Below, piece by piece: positions 1-6,618 of a DNA stretch of 6,687 nt. The translations under genes and the position numbers were made by a program. Location of the stretch: the NCBI GenBank assembly GCA_964344895.1, contig CAYFPB010000074.1, positions 1 through 6,687 on the forward strand. Reading direction: 5' to 3'. The stretch is from UBA6164 sp964344895 (GTDB lineage Bacteria > Patescibacteriota > Gracilibacteria > BD1-5 > UBA6164). The notes under the pieces are model-generated. The model had not been told where the DNA came from. It made no database searches and saw only the letters and a program-made list of their open reading frames with translations. Every line of letters starts with the position of its first letter. Position 1 is the first letter of the stretch.

Positions 1-230
1 TCAGGTGTTTTTCATTCAAAAAAACCATCATATCTTCTTTGTCTTTCATTTTTCATTCAACTTAGATCAATTTTCTTTTGCCTTCTTTTTCTAAAAGTGT
101 TATTTCTTATTAGAGTTATTTGATCAACTGCATCCTTTGTTCTACCTATTGTAGTATGTGCTGGTAGTTTACATTCTAATGATTGTTCACATTTATTTAT
201 ATCAAAACCAATAAAATTATTATCTCCCAT
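1..230 (-). CDS. Hypothetical protein, C-terminus beyond the window
   Basis: An open frame read with TGA as Gly begins at ATG 230-228 and runs off the left edge after 76 codons without TAA or TAG. I do not recognise the family. The visible part starts MGDNNFIGFDINK, has two cysteines (C14, C20), and contains a strongly basic stretch, FRKRRQKK, at about residues 46-53, followed by more charged residues. Two glycines (58 and 73) are encoded by TGA. A basic patch could contact nucleic acid, but that is inference only. The start is supported by a near-consensus promoter at 262-289, which leaves a leader of about 25 bases. I see no Shine-Dalgarno sequence. The gene diverges from the plus-strand cluster that starts at 369. 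I am fairly sure it is coding; its function is unknown. Confidence 0.6.
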
Positions 231-261
231 TTATCATTATTCTTAATTATATATTACATAT

Positions 262-289
262 ATTATAATAATTAATATCTTAATGTCAA
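262..289 (-). promoter_or_regulatory. Sigma-70-type promoter of the leftmost gene
   Basis: On the minus strand a perfect TTGACA (289-284) is followed after 16 bases by a perfect TATAAT (267-262). Transcription would start near 255, about 25 bases before the ATG at 230. The surroundings are very AT-rich, so chance TATAAT matches are common, but an exact -35 box at good spacing is not. Confidence 0.7.
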
Positions 290-308
290 TATAATTCTAT
301 TTTTTAGT

Positions 309-336
309 TTGTAAAAAGAAAAAAAATAAGTATAAA
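309..336 (+). promoter_or_regulatory. Possible promoter of the plus-strand cluster
   Basis: TTGTAA (309-314) is separated by 16 bases of A-rich sequence from TATAAA (331-336). The -35 box matches consensus at four of six positions and the -10 box at five of six. It would start transcription about 25-30 bases before the ATG at 369. It lies back to back with the minus-strand promoter at 262-289. The A+T bias makes this weaker than the other two promoter calls. Confidence 0.35.
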
Positions 337-368
337 TTAATAAATAATATATTAAATAATTCAAAGAG

Positions 369-761
369 ATGATCTTAGAAAAAATTGAAAATTTAGAGTT
401 TTGACTTATAGAAGAAAATACTCAAGTATCAATCATAACAGATGTAATTATTGGTGAATGTAAAGAATGCATTGATGCAATTATTGGTGATAAGGTCTAT
501 ATTATATATAGTGATCAAGATTGATTACCAAGAGTATTAGAGTCAGAAATTGTAAATAAAACAAAAAACTCTGAGGTTATAGTAAGTAAATTTATCAAAT
601 GACATGAACTCTATTTTGATATAAACGAAGCTTACAAAAAATACCATAGACTACTAATGGAAATAATGATTACAACAGAAGATTTTTTTATGAAAATAGA
701 TAAACATATTGCTAAAATCAATTCAGTAAATGAATTTAAAAAAAATTTAAATAATAACTAA
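369..761 (+). CDS. Hypothetical protein, 130 aa, upstream of the Mur ligase
   Basis: The frame opens at ATG 369 and ends at TAA 759-761, giving 130 residues with three TGA-encoded glycines (12, 52, 78). I do not recognise the family. The N-terminal half looks like alternating strands (SIITDVIIG, KVYIIYSDQDG) with a CKEC pair at 31-34. The second half is more helical and charged, with DINEAYKKYHRLLMEIM at about 84-100 and a Lys/Asn-rich tail. I see no signal peptide or membrane segment. Only 6 bases separate its stop from the start of the Mur ligase gene, so the two are probably co-transcribed. The only purine-rich stretch (AAAGAG) touches the ATG, too close for a normal Shine-Dalgarno site. 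An all-beta or small alpha/beta cytoplasmic fold is a guess. The reading frame itself is well supported by neighbour spacing and by the absence of TAA or TAG. Confidence 0.7.
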
Positions 762-767
762 TTTTTA

Positions 768-2060
768 ATGTTAAACAACCTAAAAAAACTAATAGCTTTA
801 GACAATCCTTTAAGGCTTTTTTACCATAAAATAAGAGCAATAATTGCAAACTTTGTATATGGATTCCCCAGTAATGATATGACTATTATATGAATTACTG
901 GTACAAACTGAAAAACAACAACATCAAATATCATTGCTAAATGACTAAGGGAAGCTTGAAAAAAAGTATTTATGTTTTCTACTGTAAATATTATAATAAA
1001 TGATAAAGAATATCAAAATGATACAAAAATGACTTCTCCTGATGTATTTGAATTGCAAAGACTACTAAAAGTAGCTAAATCAGAGTGATGTGAAATTGCT
1101 GTAATTGAAACTGCTAGTCATTGAATAAAAATGCATAGAGTTTGGTGAATAGAATATGACATTGCAGTATTAACAAATATAACTCAAGATCATCTTGATC
1201 TACATAGAACTATGGAAGACTATGTTCATACTAAATTGAAACTATTTAAAGACCTTATTTGAAAGAAAAGAAAACCATGAATTAAAAAAACATGAGTAAT
1301 TAATAAAAATTCTAAATATAGTGAGTTATTTTTAGCTGAGACATATGACAATCTATTTACATACTGAAATGGTAGATGAATTGACCTAGTAGCTGAAAAC
1401 ATAACACATAATAATAGAAAAACTCAATTTGAAGTTAAAATTCCTTGAGAAGTATTAAAAATAGAGACCAATTTAAAATGAGATTTTAATATCCAAAATA
1501 TACTTGCCTCAATTTGAGTTTTTAGAACTCTTTGAATAGATTCTAAAACTATATCGGAATCAATTAAACATATAGACTTAGTGCCAGGAAGATTTGAAAG
1601 TGTTAATAATGATTTGTGAATAGATATAATAGTTGATTATGCTCATACAGAAGATGCTCTTGAAAAAGTTTTAACTACAATTAAATGATTAAAATGAATA
1701 TCTAGAGTTATTACTGTTTTTTGAGCTACATGAGATAGAGATAAAACAAAAAGACCAACTATGTGACAAATAGTAGAGAAATATTCAGATATAATAGTAT
1801 TAACTCAAGATGATGATTACACAGAAAATACTATAAGTATAATAGAAGATGTAAAAAAATGAATCAAAAGGGAAGAGTGAGATACTTTTTTCATAATTCC
1901 TACAAGGAAACAAGCTATTCAAACTGCTATTCTTACAGCAAAAGAAAATGACTTGATACTTGTAGCTTGAAAATGAGATGAACACCTACTTATTACAAAT
2001 GATTGACCAGTTAAATGGCATGATAAAACAGTTATAACTGAGATTCTTGAAGAATTATAA
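768..2060 (+). CDS. murE: MurE-type Mur ligase (UDP-MurNAc-tripeptide synthetase-like), short form
   Basis: This is a cytoplasmic ATP-dependent ligase that should add the third amino acid to UDP-MurNAc-L-Ala-D-Glu in peptidoglycan synthesis. Seen in the 430-residue product: the ATP loop GTNGKTTTS (45-53), ETASHGIKMHR (114-124), NITQDHLDLH (137-146), Lys156 at the usual carbamoylated position, PGRFE (273-277), VDYAHTEDALEK (289-300), FGATGDRDKTKRP (318-330) and a C-terminal GKGDE. That order is diagnostic of MurE rather than MurC, MurD or MurF. The ATP loop begins at residue 45, so most of the usual N-terminal UDP-substrate domain (about 90 residues) is missing; from memory, short forms like this occur in other Patescibacteria. 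The loop that is DNPR in diaminopimelate enzymes reads DDDY (348-351) here, so the amino acid added cannot be assumed. I count 27 in-frame TGA (Gly) codons. No Shine-Dalgarno sequence precedes the ATG. Confidence 0.88.
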
Positions 2061-2106
2061 TAACCCCTCCGCCTTTCAGGCACCTCCCCTTGTCAGGGGA
2101 GGATTA
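2061..2106 (+). repeat. GC-rich two-hairpin palindromic repeat (copy A)
   Basis: The element starts directly after the murE stop and fills most of the 63-base gap before dnaX. It holds two hairpins: GCCT/AGGC around TTC (2071-2081), and a 7-bp perfect stem CCTCCCC/GGGGAGG (2083-2089 with 2096-2102) around TTGTCA. It opens with TAACCCCTCC like the two copies in dnaX and has the same orientation. No T-tract follows, so it is not a standard intrinsic terminator, although it could stabilise mRNA ends or slow read-through. Confidence 0.8.
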
Positions 2107-2123
2107 CTTATAATAAATAATAT

Positions 2124-3590
2124 ATGAGCTTATATTTAAAATATAGACCAAAAGACTTTGAAAACCTTATGGGGCAAAGTTTTGTTAAAGAAACACTGCA
2201 AAAAGCAATTGCTTGAGATAAAACAGTCTGAGCATATCTTTTTTGTGGACCAAGAGGAACATGAAAAACTACTACAGCAAGATTGCTTGCAAAAACAATT
2301 AATTGTGAAAATACAAAAGATTGAAATCCATGCTTAGAGTGTGATATATGTAAAGATTTTTTAGAAGAAAAATTAGTAGATATAATAGAAATAGATGCTG
2401 CAAGCCATACCTGAGTTGATAACATAAGAGATCTGATAGAAAAAGCTCAATTTACACCTACAAGAACTAAGTATAAGATCTACATAATAGATGAAGTACA
2501 TATGCTTAGTAAATGAGCTTTTAATGCTTTATTAAAAATACTAGAAGAACCACCAAAGCATGTAAAATTTATATTAGCAACAACAGAAACTCACCAGGTT
2601 CCTGAAACAATTATATCACGTTGTCAAAGATATGATTTCAAAAGAATATCTGATTCAGATATAGAGGCTAGACTAGAATTTATTGCTAAAAACGAAAACA
2701 TAGAGGTAGATAAAAAAGCAATTTCTTACATAATTAATAATTCATCAGGATGACTTAGAAATGCAATTAGCCTTTTTGAGCAGTTTATAATTGACAATAG
2801 AGTTAATTATGATGATATAGTAACAAAACTAGAAATAGTAAGTGATGATTTAATTAAAGACTTTTTAGATAAATTATTAAACAAAGATAGTAGTATAATT
2901 GATATATTTGATAAACTAATTGCTGACTGAAAAAATATAAAACTCTTTTTCAAAGAACTATTATTCTATACAAAAAATGAATCACTAGAAAAACTAAAAA
3001 AATCAGAAAATATTAGTGATTATATTAGTATACTAGAAATATTAGACGAAACTTACACAAAAACAAAACATTCCTTAGATGAAAATACTACTTTTCTTAT
3101 CTGAGTATTAAAAATCTTAACACCTCCTCAATATGAAAACAAAATAACCCCTCCCCCTTCGGGTACTCCCCTTGAAAAGGGAAGAAATAATAAAGTTCAA
3201 GAAAATATTATTAAAGAAAAAAAAGATGAATTAAATCATGATGATTTAAATGATATTTTTTGAGAAGAAGAAACTCAAACAGTAACCCCTCCCCCTTCGG
3301 GTACTCCCCTTGAAAAGGGGAGAAATTATAATTCTCCCCAAAATAATAATTCAATAAATAATGGTTTTGATTTAAATACATTTATTGATAAATTAAAACA
3401 AAACTGAGCAAAGTGATGATTAACAATGGCAGTTAGATGATCAAGTATTAGTTTATGAGATAATGATATAATTATCTGAGCAAAAACTAAAATAGCAAGA
3501 TCTCAGTTTGAAAATGTAGATAATCAATCAATTATACTTAAGTCTTTAAAAGATATGTGATCAGAAAAAGAATCTATAAGTATTAGATAG
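2124..3590 (+). CDS. dnaX: DNA polymerase III subunit gamma/tau (clamp loader ATPase) with two in-frame repeats
   Basis: DnaX is the ATPase that loads the sliding clamp at the replication fork. The 488-residue product shows Walker A GPRGTGKT (42-49), a zinc site of Cys61, Cys70, Cys73 and Cys76, Walker B DEVH (123-126), sensor 1 ATTE (152-155), the SRC arginine finger at Arg166 and a sensor 2 region GGLRNAIS from 209. Domain III runs to about 335. The next 65 residues form a low-complexity Asn/Glu/Lys-rich linker holding two copies of TPPPSGTPLEKGR (342-354, 388-400), translated from palindromic repeats. A compact C-terminal domain (about 410-488) follows and ends at TAG. ATG 2124 is chosen because MSLYLKYRPKDFENLMGQ matches the usual DnaX start. 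GGGGAGGA lies about 20 bases upstream, too far to act as a ribosome site. I count 17 TGA (Gly) codons. Arg166 is the only CGN arginine I found in the window. Confidence 0.95.
3145..3185 (+). repeat. Palindromic repeat inside dnaX (copy B, translated)
   Basis: This 41-base GC-rich element starts TAACCCCTCCCCC, then has a small CCC-TTC-GGG hairpin and a second stem, CTCCCCTT (3166-3173) against AAGGGAAG (3177-3184), with one mismatch. It is read in the dnaX frame as TPPPSGTPLEKGR plus flanking residues. In this frame the TAA at its start is split between codons, so translation continues. It differs from copy C by one base across the core. Confidence 0.9.
3283..3323 (+). repeat. Palindromic repeat inside dnaX (copy C, translated)
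   Basis: This is a near-identical copy of the element at 3145, placed exactly 138 bases downstream and therefore in the same reading frame, encoding the identical 13 residues. Its main stem is perfect: CTCCCCTT (3304-3311), loop GAA, AAGGGGAG (3315-3322). About 59% of the element is G+C, against the AT-rich surroundings. The sequences between and after the two copies are unrelated, so this is not a simple 138-base tandem duplication. Confidence 0.9.
3317..3339 (+). repeat. Additional inverted arm after copy C
   Basis: GGGGAGAA (3317-3324) is the exact reverse complement of TTCTCCCC (3332-3339), with seven AT bases between. The first arm is shared with the right arm of copy C, so two alternative hairpins compete for it. 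It lies within dnaX and is translated. Confidence 0.65.
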
Positions 3591-3606
3591 TATAATAACT
3601 CACCCC

Positions 3607-3633
3607 TAACCCCTCTCTTACTTAAGAGAGGGG
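3607..3633 (+). repeat. Simple palindromic repeat between dnaX and priA (copy D)
   Basis: After TAA, CCCCTCTCTTA (3610-3620) pairs perfectly over 11 bases with TAAGAGAGGGG (3623-3633) around the two-base loop CT. It shares the TAACCCCT opening and G-rich end of the other three copies but has a single hairpin. It is followed by AAAATAA, not a T-tract, so it is not a typical intrinsic terminator. It occupies the 61-base gap before priA. Confidence 0.8.
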
Positions 3634-3651
3634 AAAATAAAGTATATTTTT

Positions 3652-4596
3652 ATGTATATTGAAGTTTCACCATTTTTTAAAAGTTTTGATGTTGCATGAT
3701 TAACATACCATGTACCAGGTTTTTTAGAGTGAGAAATAAAAGATTGAATTATTGTTGAAATACCTTTCAAAGAAAATATTGATTTATGATTAGTTATAAA
3801 AATTTTAGATAAAATAGAAGTAGATGATTCAAAAATCAAATCTATTATATCTGTATATAATAAAAACTTCTTTCTAAACAATTATAGAAAAAATCTACTA
3901 CCATGGATATCAGACTATTACTACACACCAATACATAATTCAAATAATCTTTTTTTTCCAAAAAATCTAATAGAAAAAATAAAAAAACAAAAGTATGACA
4001 TAAATAAAACTTCTGAAATAAAGTATAATTATAATCATGATGTAGATTTATCAGAAGATCAAGAAAAATGTTATAAAGAAATCAAAGAATCAGATAATAA
4101 CAAAATACTTTTTCACTGAATAACATGAAGCTGAAAAACAGAAATATATATCAAGCTTATAAAGGATAATCTAGATAATAATACACAATCATTATTACTA
4201 ATCCCTGAAATAATACTTACAAATCAAATATCAGAAAAAATTAAGCAAGTATTTTGAGATAATGTACTAATTATCAACTCGACTATTACAGATGCAACTA
4301 AGACAAAATACTGGACCCTTATAAATAACAATAATGCAAAAATAATAATCTGAACTAGATCTGCTTTATTTTATCCATATAACAATCTATGATTAATTAT
4401 TATTGATGAAGAGCATGATAATTCATATATTTCAGATAAGTCACCTAGATACAATGCAATAGAAGTAGCTGAAAAAATAACTAACTTAAATTGAAACAAA
4501 CTAGTGTTAGCAAGTTGAACTCCAAGTATTAACTCTATGTACAAGTGAGTAAAAAAAGAATTCAAATTAGTTAGTTTATTAAAAAAATATAGTTAA
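3652..4596 (+). CDS. priA: PriA-like primosomal protein N', truncated after helicase lobe 1
   Basis: PriA recognises stalled forks and reloads the replicative helicase. The N-terminus (MYIEVSPFFKSFDVAGLTYHVPG, continuing through DGIIVEIPF) matches the 3'-DNA-end binding domain. It is followed by a short linker or reduced winged-helix region, then lobe 1 of a superfamily 2 helicase: GITGSGKT (156-163), LLLIPEIILT, GTRSALFYP, DEEH (252-255), SPRYNAIEVA, and motif III SGTPS (288-292). The 314-residue chain stops about 20 residues later. PriA is normally around 700 residues, so helicase lobe 2 and the zinc-binding cysteines are absent. A hairpin begins at the stop codon and an oppositely oriented gene follows, so the missing half is not in the window on either strand. 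The remaining motifs look intact, which argues against a recently decayed pseudogene. It could be a lineage-specific short form or the survivor of a deletion. I count 13 TGA (Gly) codons. Confidence 0.88.
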
Positions 4597-4623
4597 AAAA
4601 AGAGCTCTTTTGAGCTCTTTTTT
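4596..4623. terminator. Bidirectional intrinsic terminator shared by two convergent genes
   Basis: Six A residues and GAGCTC (4596-4607), a TTTT loop, then GAGCTC and six T residues (4612-4623) form a 12-bp symmetric stem. Each strand has its own T-tract, so it can end transcripts from both directions. It overlaps the last base of the priA-like stop (4594-4596) and two bases of the opposing stop (4622-4624). Confidence 0.85.
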
Positions 4624-5443
4624 AGTCTTGAATATAACTTTCATTTTTTTGTTCATCAAATATTTGTTTTTGTTTAATTACTCAAGCGATTGAGGTAGAT
4701 GAATTAATCAGTGCTTTCTTATCATTGTCATCAAAGTCTGAATCCATTCTACAAAAAACTAGATATCACATATTAGAACTTCAAATAGATAGTTTTTGTG
4801 TAAATGTATATATATTTTTTTCTTGTATTTCAAATTCAGTTACTTCCAATACTTTTGAATGTATTTTTCATTCCTCTCTTGTATCATATCTAAAAGTGAT
4901 ATAATCGTCAACTATATTATTGTGTTCATAGTATAATATATAATCTACATTTGCTATATCTTTTAATTCATCAATCAATTTAAATATTTCTCTATTTGAT
5001 ATATTTTCTAGATTTTGTATTTCATTATTTATTTTGTATGATGTAGTTAATAGATAGTTTGATCTAAGTAGTCTTTGGTTTGAAAGAAATATAATATATT
5101 TTAATAACTCTAGTCATTCAACAGGATGTTTTTTAAATAATTCACTTATTCATTCTTTTGCATCAATTGTTAACAGTTTTGTTTCCATTGTGGCTCTTAT
5201 TTTTACTTGCTTAGGTAAGTTATTATTTAAAGCAGCCTCTCAAAAAACTTCTTTTGAACTAAGTTTATTCAAAAGCTTTGTTTCATCTTTTTTATTTGTA
5301 GTATATTTTTCTACTACTAATTCTCAAGATTCTACTATATATATATTTGTATCTAATTCACCCTCATCAAAAAGTACTTCATTATTTTTCAGAAGCTTTT
5401 CTTTAAAAAATCAGGTATTTTTAAATTTTTCAATATTTATCAT
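4622..5443 (-). CDS. Cyclic-nucleotide-binding-domain protein with possible GAF-like C-terminus
   Basis: The 273-residue product starts at ATG 5443, 29 bases after the pilT stop, and is probably co-transcribed with it. Residues about 15-117 fit the cyclic nucleotide-binding fold of the CRP family: LLKNNEVLFDEGELDTNIYIVESGELVV, then a phosphate-cassette-like FGEAALNNNLPKQVKIRA (67-84). The conserved Glu is present (E69), but the usual arginine of the P-R pair is Lys78, so cAMP or cGMP binding is uncertain. No helix-turn-helix follows. Instead about 140 residues (FKLIDELKDIANVDYILYY onward, with a late GYLVFCRMDSDFDDNDKKALI) look like a GAF-type sensor domain, which is a weaker call. There is no signal peptide or membrane helix. 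It may be a cytoplasmic sensor acting with the pilus motor (inference from position). It has nine TGA (Gly) codons and no Shine-Dalgarno sequence. Confidence 0.75.
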
Positions 5444-5472
5444 TATTTATTTTTAAATATAAAGGGGATAAA

Positions 5473-6561
5473 CTAATCAAGTAACATGTCTATTCAATCT
5501 TTATCTCTTACAAAACTGTAAAGAGTATCTTTTGATATTATTTTTTTCTTATATAATGCAACAAGATATTTATCCATTAATATCATTCATTGTTTTTGTC
5601 ATACTTCAAGCACACTATATAAGTGATGTGGTTTACCTGTTATTATTAGATTTCTAACAGCATCATTGGTTACTAGTATTTCTCTAGCTGCTATTCTTCA
5701 AGGCTTATCTTCTCTAGGTACTAATCTTTGAGATACAATTCAAACTAAACTCATAGCTAACTGCATTCTGATTTGTTTTTGTTGATTTGAGGGAAATATA
5801 TCTATAATTCTATCTATACTTTGAACTGAATCATTTGTATGTAGGGTAGAAAATACTAGATGTCATGTTTCAGCAAGAGTTATTGCTGCTTTAATTGTTT
5901 CTAGGTCTCTCATTTCTCAGATCATAATAATATCGGGGTCTTCTCTTAGTAAAGACTTAATTGCATTATTGAATCATTTTGTATGATGTCATACTTCTCT
6001 TTGATTTACAAGTGATTGTTTAGATTTTAATACAAATTCTACTGGATCTTCTATAGTAATTATATGTTTTTTTGATGTTGTATTTATGTAATCAATCATA
6101 GCTGCTAGGTTTGTAGATTTACCTGATCCTGTTGGTCAAGTAACAAGCACTAATCATTTACTTTTTTCACACATTGCTTTAATATTATCTCCTAGTCCTA
6201 ATTCTTCAAGTGTTGGTATATCTTTAGGTATTGTTCTAAAAGCAACTGAATATCACTCAGTATCATGATAGATATTTATTCTATATTTTTCAGCTGACTT
6301 AAAGGTAGTATATGAACTATCTAACTCAAATACATCTTTAAATTTATCATATCAATCCTCAGTTGCTATAACTTTTATAATTCACTTTACTTGATCAAGG
6401 CTCAGTTTTTCTAGTTTTTGACCATTTATTTCAGTTAAGTCAACTATCTCTCATTTTTTATTCCTGATTTTTATATAAGAATCAGTTTTAATATGTATGT
6501 CAGAATAGCCCATAGAAGTAGCATATTCCAAAATAGTATCTATATAATTTCTATAATCCAT
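5473..6561 (-). CDS. pilT: Type IV pilus retraction ATPase PilT
   Basis: PilT is the hexameric cytoplasmic motor that depolymerises type IV pili and so drives twitching, adhesion and DNA uptake. The 362-residue product is of normal length. It has an N-terminal PAS-like domain (YSDIHIKTDSYIKIRNKKGEI near 19-38), Walker A GPTGSGKS (142-149), an Asp box with ITIEDPVEF (168-176), Walker B REDPDIIMIGEMRD (206-219), a His box ETGHLVFSTLHTND (231-244) and the PilT-specific AIRNLI motif as AVRNLI (301-306), followed by GKPHHLYSVLEVG and GMILMD. That last motif and the lack of a PilB-type cysteine zinc site favour PilT over the extension ATPase PilB. All catalytic residues I can check are present. The frame has 15 TGA (Gly) codons, including the first glycine of Walker A. 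It is transcribed from the promoter at 6590-6618 and leads the cyclic-nucleotide-domain gene. Confidence 0.95.
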
Positions 6562-6589
6562 TTGTAGTAATTAATTATTAATTTAAATT

Positions 6590-6618
6590 ATTTTAACATA
6601 TTATATTTTATATGTCAA
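6590..6618 (-). promoter_or_regulatory. Sigma-70-type promoter of pilT
   Basis: On the minus strand TTGACA (6618-6613) is a perfect -35 box, and TAAAAT (6595-6590), five of six to consensus, follows after exactly 17 bases. Transcription would begin near 6583, leaving a leader of about 22 bases with no Shine-Dalgarno sequence before the ATG at 6561. Confidence 0.75.

Noticed and set aside
909..911. TGA as tryptophan (Mycoplasma-type code)
   Set aside because: Trp would replace invariant P-loop glycines in MurE, DnaX, PriA and PilT. Gly fits all of them, and TGG is still used for Trp.
2108..2425. Minus-strand open frame of 105 codons
   Set aside because: It is antisense to the Walker A and zinc-site part of dnaX, which is unmistakable on the plus strand. 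It has no motif of its own.
2711..2718. A-rich run in dnaX as a programmed -1 frameshift site like that of E. coli dnaX
   Set aside because: The zero frame is GAT AAA AAA GCA, so the heptamer is not in the slippery phase, and it lies in domain III, before the end expected for a gamma-like product. A-runs are common throughout this AT-rich DNA.
3145..3323. CRISPR array
   Set aside because: There are only two copies inside a coding frame, with other relatives at irregular spacing and no further repeats or cas genes.
3145..3323. Assembly artefact or frameshift in dnaX at the GC-rich blocks
   Set aside because: The frame stays open through both blocks, and a coherent C-terminal domain resumes in the same frame up to TAG.
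3607..3633. Copy D palindrome as an intrinsic terminator for dnaX
   Set aside because: The stem is strong, but it is followed by AAAATAA on the plus strand with no T-tract on either side. It fits the repeat family better.
3618..3881. Minus-strand open frame of 87 codons, and similar ones at 1800-1985 and 4371-4565
   Set aside because: All are antisense shadows of the PriA-like and MurE frames with low-complexity products.
5190..5456. Plus-strand open frame of 88 codons
   Set aside because: It lies wholly antisense to the cyclic-nucleotide-domain gene, apart from a few bases past its start, and its Ser/Phe-rich product is what an AT-rich antisense frame gives. The minus-strand frame has family motifs.
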